A DNA stretch of 64,000 nt from Euphorbia lathyris (taxonomy: Eukaryota > Streptophyta > Magnoliopsida > Malpighiales > Euphorbiaceae). Location: NCBI RefSeq assembly GCF_963576675.1, contig NC_088916.1, positions 82,043,501-82,107,500 on the forward strand, read 5' to 3'. Numbering within the stretch: the stretch's first letter is position 1; each line of letters starts with the position of its first letter. The translations under genes were made by a program, and so were the position numbers. Below the pieces are notes generated by a model that searched no databases, had not been told where the DNA came from, and worked only from the letters and a program-made list of their open reading frames with translations. Positions 50,701 through 61,763 of this stretch are shown in pieces.

Positions 50701-51276
50701 CCAAATCTCGCCACTTCCTCTGAGTTAAAGATGCTGTTTGCTCAGCTCCATACTGAACAAAACAAGACTAATGCACAGCTTGAAAACACATCTCAATGCT
50801 CAATGGAGCAACTCAGTGAGGCAGTTCGTCTACTTAATCTCCACAAGGAAGAAATGGACACCAACCAGCTCAAACAGGATCAAATACTGACCAATTCTCA
50901 GAAGATATTCGACCATGTTAGACACACGAATCTTCAGCGTGAGCACTATGATACTTCACTTCTCAAAACCTTCCACAACTCCTTTGCTGCGCTGACAGAC
51001 ACAATTACATGGCTGGGAAAAGGACAAGCTTATGTACTCAGTATGCTCAGTGCTGCTGATATCCGTATTAGTCCTGAGGTCCTCAGCAACGGTGCTCCTA
51101 TCTTTGATGGCATAGACGAAAGTGCTGATCATTTGAAGACCTTCTCTGCTGAGCTCTCCAGAGCTGTTCTTTTGGATTCCTTCAAGTTGCCTCCACCCGG
51201 TGCTGGCAAAACGGGGGAGAAGAAGGATCAGCGCAGAACTCAAGCTAAAGGCAGTCAGCAAAAGAAGAAGAAATAG
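47757..51276 (+). pseudogene. Copia ORF3 (env-position extra ORF), interrupted by a hAT element
   Basis: Long ORF between pol and the 3' LTR. 47757-48297 encodes MTQASFNISGAGRSKATTDE, then a globular part (FIDSEQPFCDWIKNNGW, FRGKSIFINPTYLGS-like) typical of the plant transposon-associated domain found in Sirevirus extra ORFs and other plant elements. The hAT element at 48298-49026 brings in a stop at 48306. After it, coding resemblance continues first in one frame (to about 49215) and then in another through 51276, so there is also a small frameshift. The 3' two thirds is hydrophilic and rich in Q, E, T, S and P, with KKK- and heptad-like stretches (QLLNEVKELKDLLSILLSSQTQ) and a basic end. 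No signal peptide or clear membrane helix is seen, so calling it an envelope protein is not supported. Confidence 0.75.
48298..49026. mobile_element. hAT-like MITE in Copia ORF3
   Basis: Ends TAGGGATGTAAACGGGGCGG and, reversed, TAGGGATGCAACTGGGGCGG; 729 bp. Flanking 8-mers AGTATCTA and AGTATCCA match at 7 of 8. The ends are extremely G/C-rich (repeats of GGGGAATCCCCG), the middle AT-rich. The youngest layer of the stack. The large frame starting at 48841 includes element sequence and is not a true start. Confidence 0.92.
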
Positions 51277-51279
51277 ATA

Positions 51280-51714
51280 AAAAAAATAAACTTAGTTAAA
51301 TCAGAAGCTAAGTTTACACTTAGCTTATTTCTTCCTTCTTGTAACATGTATTATGTATGCTGACTATCCTATGTTATTTAATACAATACCTGCATGCATT
51401 GTCGACTCAACTTGTGTTATTTATCCTTTCATGCTAAGTATTATGAATGCATCTTCTAAGTACAAATTGAACTCAGTAAACGAGTAAAATACCTGCTGAA
51501 TGTATGTTGCGTAAAAATTAATGATTGAACTTGTCTAAAATCAACCATTGAACAAATTAATTACTCAGCGCTCTTTTACTATACTACAGTTCCGCTAAAA
51601 CTGAGTAAAATAGAATATATCCCACAAGCTGACCTATACTTGAAAACTGATCTTAGACTTATTCAATTAAACCTTAAAATGTTTAGAATAAAACTAAGTC
51701 AGTAGCTCAACCCT
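51280..51714 (+). other. Copia 3' untranslated region
   Basis: Between the ORF3 stop and the polypurine motifs. No gene. Short CTGAGTA and TACTCAG words recur, as through the rest of this element. Confidence 0.5.
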
Positions 51715-51814
51715 GATGGGAGAGTTTACTTAGTCAAATAGGTCAACTATCATGGGGGAGCTCAATGCTGAGTTCCTTGCTGAATAGGTTTGCCAACATC
51801 AAAATGGGGGAGTT
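51715..51814 (+). other. Repeated polypurine tracts of the Copia element
   Basis: Three similar purine motifs precede the 3' LTR: GATGGGAGAG (51715), CATGGGGGAG (51751) and AAATGGGGGAGTTT ending at 51814 beside the LTR. Multiple conserved polypurine tracts are a reported feature of Sireviruses. The last is the probable primer for plus-strand synthesis. Confidence 0.7.
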
Positions 51815-53162
51815 TGTTGAAACACCATTCCACGGGATTTTGATTTGACAAAATTATTTAAGTACAATTAAATATTCTATAACACACTAAGTTTAAATGC
51901 TTTGATTTATTGTTACTAATGTGTGTGTTCAATGTTGAGTTTATAATTGTTACAAGACATAAAGATCATAAGGCCCAAGCCCTATATAAAAGTCAAAGCC
52001 CAAGTTAAACAAGGCCAAGATCACTCAGCCCGCGTATTACAAAACGCTGCCGTTGAGTATTGAAACGCAGCTCAGCAATGAAGGATCCAGAAGATCCACG
52101 TAGATAACTTCGGTAAGAAGCTGCTGAGCTGTCTCGACAAAACGTACAAGACAGCCGCTGACCATAAAGTAACTTCCAGACCAAGTATTTCCTCTTTTGG
52201 TAAAGAACAGAAGACGCAGGAAGCTGTCTGTTTGACATTACCAGATTTGGAGGAACATACTGCCACACTGACCGAAGAACAGAAGATGCTAGAATCTGAT
52301 TGGCTAAGAGAACTGCTGAACAGACTGAGTGAAAATGACATGAAGCCGTTTCCCTCCAACGGTTATTTCGAAATTCGAAATAACCAGAAGCTCTCACAGC
52401 TCTCTATAAATAGAGCATTCAGAATCATTATTCAACACAGAACTTTGAGCAAAAGCTGTTACGCTGACCAAACGTATACAAAAGTTCTGCATCCAAAAGT
52501 AAAGCAAATCTTACACGACAATTTTCACATCTGTGTAAAAGTCTAGAGTGATTGATCCTCAATCATCTAAGGTGTTCTAGCAATTGTTGTTTAGGACAAA
52601 TCTTAATCATTTCTAGAATTAGAAAGGAGAAGCTGAGTACTCGGTTTTAGTACTTAGTGAATTAGAGTAGAAGTGAGTAGAGGTATAGAGGAAGGTACTC
52701 TTGTTATACTCAACTTCTGATTTGTAAAGGGTTTTTGAGTCTCTACCTTTAAAGAGCTCAGTAGTGAATTGGAAATCTCAGAACGTGTTCCGGGGACAGG
52801 ACATAGGCTTAGAAGAAGCCGAACCTGGATAACTCCGCTGAGTGAAGTATTTCTAACCCTTAACTCCTTAATACATTGCTTGCTTAAAACAAACTAAAAC
52901 TGACCAAGGAAAAGAGGTCAAGCTGAGTTGTGCGCTGCAAACGACTTAGTTCAGGAATAGACTCTAAGTGCTATTTCCTGACTTAAGCAACGAAACTGAC
53001 CTAGTCACCAGTTGACTAAGCCAGTGTCTTGCTGATTGCTCAGTGCCGCTGTCATATACTTTCTTCTTAAGGAGAAGAAGTTTGCCCTAATTATTTAAAA
53101 AAGGTAAAATAGTTCCTAACCCCCCCTTGGAACTATTTTTGCAACCTTACAAGGGACCAACA
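51815..53162 (+). repeat. Copia 3' LTR
   Basis: TGTTGAAACACC to GGACCAACA, 1,348 bp, same length as the 5' LTR with about 19 substitutions, mostly transitions. TATA box near 52402. Confidence 0.95.
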
Positions 53163-53167
53163 GGTGG

Positions 53168-55241
53168 GTCCAATGTACCAAGGCGTCCACAGACGAATTC
53201 ATCCCTTGGCGGATCTAAAGGGCGAACACACAAGAAGCATAGAAAGGAGAAAAATAGGCGGTCAAGGTCACCCTCGCCCCGACGAGTGAGATCCTCCCAT
53301 CGTGGCAGATCGCCCTCGTCTACCGGTCGTAGATGGAGTAAAAGGCCAGAAAAGACACCCCATTCAAGTGGACCACCGCCGCCGCCACCTCCAGGAACTG
53401 TTGGACACATCCCATCGGGAAGCCAAGGGGGAGATAACGGGCCGGCTCCCCCAGGTGGAGGGAACGGAGGAGGAGGTGGTGGTGGAGGAGGAAGCGGAGG
53501 AGGAGGCGGACGCGGTAATGAAGGAGGGCGTTCGCCATCAGATCCATCGTCTGATTCAAGTTCTTCTTCTTCTTCTCCAAGCAGATCGCCACAAAGAGGT
53601 CGTCCCAGGGCGGATTCGGAAAATTTTGATGATAGAGTTAGGGCCCTGGTGCTCCATATGAATGAAGAAAATGCTAGGCATAACCCGTTCGCCAATAGGG
53701 ATTCGCCTTTCGCAGCTTGGATTGAGGCGGAGGAAACAGATAGAGCTTTTAAAATTCCCAATCTTGCAATATACACAGGAAGTGACAATCCAGAAGCTCA
53801 CGTTAGAAAATATCGAATACTGCTTAGGCTCAACCGTGCCACCGAGCCCGTGCTCTGCAAAACGTTTGTTACCACGCTAGGGGGCCCAGCCTATTTGTGG
53901 TTTCAATCTTTGCCTCCAGGTTCGATAAACAGCTTTGATCAATTGAGCAGGGAATTTTGCACTAAATTCGCCGGCTGTATTCCTGCAGTGGTGAAATCTG
54001 GGAAGCTTTTTGAGTTAAAACAGAAGGCGAATGAATCCCTTCGGGAGTATGTAGACACTTTCAACCAGTTATGCATACAAATTGTTGATGTGGATATCTC
54101 CGTAGCTGTGGAATGTTTCGTAAGAAACACCACCTGTAAGAGTTTGCAGGAAGATCTCATTCGAAAGAAACCCACCAGCATGGCAGAGTTGATGGAGCGT
54201 TGTAAAGATTTTATAGAGGTGGGCGACATTCGCCGAGGTTCACCATCATCGCCGAAAAGGGACAAGGGCGAATCTCGTCCCCGAGATAGAGACAGGGACA
54301 AGCGTCAGGACTCTTCCTCTAGAAACAGGCGGAGAGATTCTAAAAACAAATCAACGTTTGTCACCTCTTTCACACCTCTCAATGCTTCTAAAAGTGAAGT
54401 CCTTATGTGGATCGAGAACAGTCAACACAAACAGAGCATTTCATACCCCGAACCGAAGGGAGGGGAGTACACCAATAATGGTAAAAATCCTAAAAACTAT
54501 TGTAAATATCACAGGAAAAATGGCCATGACACCGACGCATGCTGGGAGTTAGCTCGAGAAATCGAGCGTCTCATAGAGAGGGGCAAATTGGATCGGTTCA
54601 TCCAAACTGAAGGCAAGAGAGGAGATGGTGATAGATCCAAGGAGGACCCAAAGAAGAAAGGAAAGGGTACCATCAATGTCATAGTAGGCGGACCTGGATA
54701 CCAACTAATGCTAAAAAAGGCAAGGACTGCCGCCCTTGACAGGACGTCGTTAAATCGCCCCTTTTCCGATGTAGGTCCTGAAATATCTCCCCATGCGGAT
54801 GCACTGGTCGTCACTATGATGGTAGAAGGCTGGGAGATGAAAAGAGTAATGATTGATATTGGGAGTTCATGCAATGTCATCACCAGAGGAGCTTTTGCCA
54901 AACTCATGATTGATCCTGTTCAAGTAGAGCCAACTGTGGTCGATATCTTGGGAGTGACGGGACATACTATCTAAATAAAAGGCCAAGTCACTCTGGATTG
55001 TGAGCTTACAGACGATGATCAGGTCTGGAAGGGTGAGCTGGAATTTTCTGTCTTGGATGGTCAGTTAGCTTACAATATCATCCTCGGACGGCCCTTTATC
55101 TCCGAAGTTGCAGCCCTTATCTCCATACGCCACTTAACACTTTACATTCCCACGGCCAAGGGAGGTGTAATGATCAGAGGTAGCCAAAAAGGTGGCCCAG
55201 GAGACATATTCGGCATCACTAATGATTCGCCCACAATCTAA
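53168..55241 (+). pseudogene. Gypsy gag (C-terminal part) and protease
   Basis: Continues gag in frame after the Copia. Order: an R/S-rich tract (RRSRSPSPRRVRS), poly-P and a poly-G run (about 53380-53510), then a Ty3-type gag core (AFKIPNLAIYTGSDNPEAH to FIEVG, 53740-54230), a K/R/D-rich linker, a knuckle-like CKYHRKNGHDTDAC (54501-54542) and the protease. The protease motif reads DIGSS at 54854-54868, where the family has DTGSS or DSGSS, so the catalytic turn is altered. A TAA at 54972-54974 is followed by the rest of the protease domain to 55241, where the frame closes. Removing the Copia, the first open part is about 754 codons. Confidence 0.88.
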
Positions 55242-58200
55242 AGAGGAAGATGAAGAGGAGCGCGTCACAATGGCCTTGGGCGAGACCGAAATGTACCTTA
55301 TGGCGGATGAAAAGCAGGTGCGAATGGCTAAAGGGCTTAAAGGCGAAATTAAAAATGCAATCACCAAGGTACTCTGTGAGGCAGAAGATGTCTTCGCATG
55401 GAAGGATGAAATTCTCCCCGGAATCAGTCCAGACGTGATCACTCACAAGCTCAACATTGATAAAGATGCAATTCCCGTGGCTCAGAAGCGGAGAAACCAT
55501 GGTCCGGAAAGGCAGAAGGTGATAGAAGAAGAAATCACCAAGCTCCAGCGGGCGGACGCCATTGAGGAGGTTCTTTACACACAGTGGTTGGCGAACGTCG
55601 TTTTGGTGAAAAAAGCGGGCGGATCTTACCGCATGTGCATTGACTTTACGGATCTCAACAAAGCTTGCCCCAAAGACAACTATCCTTTGCCATGTATTGA
55701 CATGCTTGTAGACGGAACCGCCGGTCACGCCATGTACTCCTTTACTGATGTGAAGTCAAATTATCATCAGATCCCCATGGAGCCCTCAGATAGAATCAAG
55801 ACCTCGTTCGTGACACACCAAGCCACTTATTGTTTCAAAGTTATGCCCTTTGGGCTTAAGAACGCGGGTGCAACTTATCAGAGGATGATGAACAAGATAT
55901 TCGCAGATAGTAAAGGGGACAACTATTCTGTCTATGTAGATGACATGATCATCAAAAGTACGACTATAGAAAAGCATGCAGATGATATAAAGGAGGTACT
56001 GGACGTACTCCGATGCTACAACATTAAACTGAACCCAGAGAAGTGCACTTTTGGTGCGACGTATGGGAAATTCTTAGGGTTCATGATCAGCGAAAAAGGA
56101 GTTAGCCCAAATCCTGACAAGGTTAAGGCTGTCCTAGAAATGCAAGCACCACGGAATATCAAAGAAGTACAACGCCTTAATGGGCGTATCATAGCCTTGG
56201 GCAGGTTTATCTCTTGTTCAGCTCGCAGATGTCAGCCCTTTTACGAGGTCATTAAGAAGCAAAAGGCATTCGAGTGGAATGAGGATTGTGAAAGAGCCTT
56301 CGAATGAATCAAGCGGTTCCTCACGGAGCCACCCATGATGAGTCGACCTTTGAAGGGAGAGGACCTCTACATGTATGTATCAGTTACGGATAAAGCCGTA
56401 TGCACGGTCATGATACGAGAGGAGGATGGCCAGCAATTTCTAATTTATTATGTGAGCAAGATTCTGAAAGACGCCGAAACCAGATATTCTAAACTTGATA
56501 AAATGGCACTGGCTGTTGTCACCACGGCAATCCGCCTTAGGCCATATTTTTCAGGCGCATACTGTAGTTGTTCGAACAAATATACCAATGAGAAAGGTGT
56601 TGCAGAAACCAGACACTTCGAGAAGGTTGATGGAATGGGCAATTCTCCTGGGCGAATTCGATGTAAGATATGAAAGCAGGTCAGCTTTAAAGAGTCAGGT
56701 CCTGGCAGACTTTGTGAATGAATTCACTGATGAAGGGATAGATCATCTCAAGCCTCCAGTAGAGGAATGGACAATGTACACCGATGGCGCTTCCTCGGTT
56801 GATGGAGCTGGTGTAGGTGTTGTGATCAAGGGTCCCCAATACATAAAATTATGGTACGCAGCAAAATTAAATTTCCATGCAACTAATAATGCTGCTGAAT
56901 ATGAAGCTCTGATATTGGGATTACGCCTACTCAAAGAAATCACTCCTGAGCGGATTGTGATCTATAGTGATTCTAAGCTAATGGTCAACCAAGTAATCAA
57001 GAATTACGAGGTGAAAGACGAGGTTCTGGCCAAATACGTAGCAGAAGTCAAAAAATTGCTGGATCACCTTGAGACTAAGGAAACTAAATGGGAACTGATT
57101 CACGTACCAAGGGAGTCCAACACAGAGGCGGATCATTTGGCCAAAATGGCCTCTTGTGAGGAGAACTGGACAGATCCGGATTGTCCCTTCGAAGTTAAAA
57201 TAGCTCCAGCCTTCGCCTCAGAGGAAGTATCCCTACTCACAATGGTAGAAGATGATTGGAGATTGGTCATCCGCCAATATATGCTAAATGGAACCTTACC
57301 TGAGGACAAAGAAGAAGCACGACGGATAGTTAGGAGAGCGGCTTATTTCTCCATGATCAATGACGGCCTTTACAGAAAATCCTTTAGCCATCCCTGGTTG
57401 AAGTGCATTCTGCCGGAAGAGGGACAACAAATCCTCAAAGAGCTACATGAGGGATCATGTGGGGCTCATGAAGCATCCGCCGCCATGTTGAAGAAATCCA
57501 GGTTAGCGGGCTTCTACTGGCCCACGGCAGAATTGGATGCCCAAAAATTGGTAGAATCTTGTCACAGTTGCCAGATTCATGCGAATGAATCACATACTGC
57601 CAAACATATCCAGAGGCCCATCATAGAAGGATGGCCATTCGCCCTCTGGGGAATAGACATTGTTGGCCCATTTCCTCTGACTCGCCGACAGAAGAGGTAC
57701 GTGGTAGTGGTAGTGGACCATTTCACCAAGTGGGTAGAAGCCGAAGCTATTTCCTCCATCACTGCAGAACGAATGGTGGAATTCGTCAGAGACAACATTG
57801 TGGGAAGATATGGTGTTCCACATACCATCATCACCGATAATGGAACACAGTTCAACTGTAGCGAATTCAAAGCTTTCTGTGAAGGGTTGGGCATCCTGAA
57901 TAGATTTGCCTCCGTTTATTATCCCCAGTCCAACAGGATGACTGAAGTTACAAATCGGACGATCGTAAAGGGGATAAAGAATAGATTAGGAGAGCATGAT
58001 AAGAAGTGGGCAGACCAGCTGACAAGCGTTCTATGGGCTTATCGCACCACCCCAAGGACGGCCACAGGGGAAACACCATTCGCCCTTTCTCACGGTGTCG
58101 AAGCCGTGATCCCAGTCGAAATACAGGTCCCTAGTGACAGAGTGGCCTTTTATTGTGAAGAGGACAACGGTAAACGGCTAAGGGAGCACCTAGATCAGAT

Positions 58201-58498
58201 AGAAGATCGCAGGGACCAATCCTATGTGCGCATGGCGGCATATAAACAGCGGATCGCAGCTTACCATGATAAAAACGCCAAGCTTGTGGATCTAAATGTG
58301 GGTGATCTTGTGCTCCGAAAGGCTGACAAAGTCCAATCTCGAGAAGGCAAGGGCAAGTTAGGGCTCAACTAGACGGGTCCATATCAGATAGTGGACAAGA
58401 TTGGATTCGCCACATTTAAAATCCAAGACATGGAGGGCAACACACTGCCGCGCACATGGAACCTCCAAAATCTCCGCAAATATTTTGTCAGAAAATGA
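55192..58498 (+). pseudogene. Gypsy pol (RT, RNase H, second RNase H, integrase), broken
   Basis: The frame changes from the protease to RT at an A5 run (55186-55190). RT: ANVVLVKKAGGSYRMCIDF, FTDVKSNYHQIPM, FGLKNAGATYQRMM and YVDD at 55933-55944. TGA at 56305-56307. The RT-linked RNase H follows, then a frameshift at a T5 run (56547-56551). A second RNase H begins MYTDGASSVDGAGVG (56774) with ATNNAAEYEA and ESNTEADHLAKMA. Integrase: zinc region (HEASAAMLKK... SCHSCQ), D in GIDIVGPF, D in TDNGTQF, E in TEVTNRTI. TAG at 58370-58372 precedes the last 41 codons. Two RNase H domains are typical of Tat and related plant Gypsy lineages. Confidence 0.92.
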
Positions 58499-59169
58499 AG
58501 TGTACACACTGTCTTGAGTACTCTTTTTCCTTTAATAAGCTTTTTCCCATGTGGTTCTTCTTATTAAAGGTTTTAACGAGGCTCACCTATAAGACCTACT
58601 TGCTATAATAAAGCATTTCTCCCATTAATAAACATCATTTGTTCTATTATCTATGTTCTTTTTAAAGTTTATTGCAGCAATATCAATATTCCAGTCTTAA
58701 AAAGAAGGGGGGCATCCAACGCTCTCCATATTTACAACGTATCGCTATCTTATAGCTACTTTCTTTTCGCCTTAAAGACATAAGAGCATCAACCTTATGG
58801 GCGGATCCGTCTCTAAGCGGATCCCAATCTCCAATAGAGTTAAAATGATCCTTGGACGCAAGGTCTTTACACTCTCTTATCCTTCCTAGAGAAGGATTCA
58901 CAAGTCCTATGGGCGGATCACTTCACCTCAAAGATAGGTAGCAAATTAATCCCCTGGGCAGCTTTACTTCCTCTAGAAGGAATAGAACAGCTTCTAACCT
59001 TCACAAAGGTTCATACAAGGGAGTATGGCTGGCCACCTACTCCAACACAAATCCTAGATGCCTATATATTTCCTTACGCAAACGTAAAGGTAAAATAACA
59101 TAGCTTCCATGAAGGATTAAAACAAATTGTACTTAAAGGCGTTTTTACAATATCACAGATAAAAACAAA
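58499..59169 (+). other. Gypsy spacer between pol and the antisense gene
   Basis: About 670 bp without an open frame of note. The words GGGCGGATC and GGCGGATCC recur (58798, 58910). It would hold the polyadenylation regions of both pol and the converging antisense gene. Confidence 0.5.
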
Positions 59170-61561
59170 CTAAGTAACAATGGGAGCATCCTTCTTTGCG
59201 CTTTCTTTGCTCACGGCGCTTGCTTGGGGATCTTCCTTCTCCACATCCACAGATACGCCAGCCGGAGATACCTCCTTATCCACAGAGGAAGTGGGACCAA
59301 GGGGAAGAGTCTGGTCAGGAATCGGTTCTTCACCCGCCTTAGGGGGCACCTCCTCAAGCTCATCTAACGTGACAGTAGTGGACGGCTTGGTTTCCTCCAT
59401 AGGCCCCTTCATCCATCTCCGAACATAATCACGGAGGTACTCCTTAGCATCTAACATTTTGTTGAATTTCGCCACATCCTCTGGTTCGGGGACGGCGAAT
59501 TGCGGATCTATGAAATTAGTCTCAGGATGCGCCAGTGAGAAGTACGCCATGAGCATTTCGCCGTAATAAAAGGCTTGCTCACCCGCCATATATTCCTCCA
59601 AGGGCGTCCTTGTGGTTTTTGGCATCAGACACGATCTTTGCCTTTAACTTCTCAATTTCTGCGTCCCTAAGAACTAAGGGGGCTGTGGCGGAAGCAAGGT
59701 TTGCATTAGCGGAAGCGAGGTTTGCATTAACAAAAGCGATATTCGCATTGGCTTCTGCTACCTCTTTCTCTAACTTCTCGATGGTTGCCTTATCCGCCAC
59801 ATTTTGAAGGAGCTCTGTTTCCATGGTACGTATGCGAGAATACAACTGTCAAAAACAAACAATTCAGTCAAAAAGCAAAAGGGAATGAAGGACCAGTATT
59901 TTCTGCAAAACGAAATCCTTGCTAAAGGAACTCACCATGAGGAGCTCCGTTTTCTCCTTTTGCGCATGAATGGAACCAGGAATCTGGTTATGGTTCCTCT
60001 GCACTTCGCCCACCTGACCCAAGGCCTCATCCAAATCATTTAGGATGGATTCATTCTCGAAAGAACCTTGGGCTCCAAATTTGGCGGACCAGTATCCACC
60101 AATATCGGGTTTCGCCGTCTACATAAACGTTCAGGGGTCAGAACTCAAGCCCAAAACTTGATGAACAAATAAAAATAAAACGTAAACTACCTGTGCAATC
60201 TCCCCAGCAGGCCTGGCGGACCTCATGGCATTCGCCATAAGCTTAGGGCCTCCAGTGGTGGTAAGCTTCCTCCTCTTTAGTGGCGGATCAACCACTGTTT
60301 CTGCAGGACGTTTTCCAGTATCCGCTTGAGGATTCACCGCTTGATCTTTCTTGCGTGCTTCAGCCTCCAGAAACTTCCTACGCTTCTCTGCAAGAGCGTG
60401 ATTGGCCTTAGATAAACCCCTGCCAAAGAAAACATTAAAGTAATCAAAGTTCACGAAGAAATGAAAGGTACCTTGGTCAAATTGCGTAATCTTTGAGTAA
60501 ATGAATTGATCCCCTTCCCGGCGAATCAATGGAATATCACTCATCATGAAAGCTAAGGCATCTGCATATGTCCATGCATCCGCCTTGATCTTCTTCATGA
60601 GCTCCGCCACCTTCTCATCACTATCCGTTAAAATTCGCATATCGCCCGCCATATGTAACGGCCTGGGCTTCCAAAACGAAGGAAAACCTAGTGGTTCACC
60701 ATCTTTTATCTTCACGTAGAAGAATCTCTCATCCCAGCAATGGACATTGGACATTTTGTCACTAAAGGGCGAATACACTCCAAATTTGGCGAACGTAAGA
60801 TAGGATTCGGACTTCCGTTTTGATGGTTTGTGAAAAGCTCTAAAGATACGACCCGTATATACTACTCCTAAATTTGAGGCGAGGTAGCAGTCTAAAGCGA
60901 TATCCAACCAGTAGTTGGGATGTAGCTGGCTAACCGTGATGTCAAAATAGGAGAGGATGTCCGCCATCATCTTCGGAAGAGGAAGTCGGAACCCTCTCTC
61001 CACGTGACTACAGTATACTGTAAGGAAACCGCTAGGCGGACAGGAAGGACGTTGATGAGATGTGGCAAGCTGGGTCTCATAGTTCTTGATCCAGGGAAAA
61101 CGATTCGCCCGATCCACTAGATCCGCGGCGCTCATACGAGACGGAGTAGACTCCGCTCGGGGATTCTTTTTCCTAGGAGGAATCGAAGAAGAGGCCATTG
61201 TCCCCGGAAACCACCCAGATGCACCGGCCGGAGCGGCGCCAGAGACAGAAGTAAAAAGAGTCGGGTTCCTAGTGGAACGAGTTTGATAATGATTACGCGC
61301 CGAGTCACTAAACCCAGTTAAAACAGAGTTAATCGTGCCCTCGGAAGAAGAGGAATTCTCCGATGACGAAGTGGTCCAACTAAAATCGACTTCTATTTCA
61401 GGAGAAGAGGTTGAATTAAAAAGTTCTGAAGTTGACCTAGAAGATGAAGACGAACTTCTAAACATCCAGAGAAAAGTTAAACAAAAGAAAATGAACTTAC
61501 ATGGGAAATCGGAAGCTTGGTGCGAAACTCTGAAAAAATTCCCGGAAAAAGCTTCGATCAA
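59170..61561 (-). CDS. Antisense three-exon gene of the Gypsy element (gypsy-type transposon protein)
   Basis: Runs opposite to gag-pol, between pol and the 3' LTR. Exons on the minus strand: 61561-60191, 60118-59936 and 59845-59170, all introns phase 0 with GT-AG borders (72 and 90 bp). The ATG at 61465 (MFRSSSSSSRSTSELFN) or 61198 (MASSSIPPRKK) may be the real start. After an S-rich acidic N-terminus comes a domain like the plant putative gypsy-type transposon domain (PF04195): RLPLPKMMADILSYFDITVSQLHP, then YLTFAKFGVYSPFSDK. A nuclear-signal-like PPLKRRK, a coiled coil in exon 3 (KLEKEVAEANANIAFVNANL) and an acidic tail follow. One base seems gained or lost near 59605, since the coiled-coil frame (to 59579) and the tail frame (from 59625) overlap out of phase. 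Similar antisense ORFs are known in Tat-type elements such as Grande; their role is unknown. Confidence 0.8.
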
Positions 61562-61747
61562 TGGAGAAAAAACGAAGAAGTGAAGAAGAAAGAGAAAGCG
61601 AAAGAGGAAGAATAAAGTTTTCTCCTTCCTGGAACAGTGCGTCCACTACACGTGTCATTCATCCATTGGCATTGAACAGTGTGCTCATTAATGCAGGTGT
61701 TTATGACGGCGCGCGGAAGCTCAAAAGCCCTAAAGGACTTTAAGGGC

Positions 61748-61763
61748 ATTTTGGGGGGGCTTC
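61748..61763 (+). other. Gypsy polypurine tract
   Basis: ATTTTGGGGGGGCTTC directly before the 3' LTR. The G run is the probable plus-strand primer. Confidence 0.65.

Larger units (their letters stand above)
41024..53162 (+). mobile_element. Sirevirus-like Copia LTR retrotransposon nested in Gypsy gag
   Basis: 1,348-bp LTRs at both ends, target duplication GGTGG at 41019-41023 and 53163-53167, an initiator-Met tRNA primer site, gag, pol in Copia order (protease, integrase, RT, RNase H), a long extra ORF after pol and repeated polypurine motifs: together these fit the Sirevirus group. The LTRs differ at about 19 positions by eye (1.4%), less than the host Gypsy's. Gag and pol carry stop codons and frameshifts, and ORF3 carries a hAT insertion, so it is non-autonomous. 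Confidence 0.95.

Noticed and set aside
47757..51276. Envelope glycoprotein call for Copia ORF3
   Set aside because: No signal peptide, no membrane segment and mostly hydrophilic sequence; only its position resembles env.
53147..53788. 213-aa minus-strand frame rich in proline
   Set aside because: Shadow of the glycine- and serine-rich part of Gypsy gag on the other strand.
55219..55728. 169-aa minus-strand frame
   Set aside because: Shadow of the reverse transcriptase coding strand.
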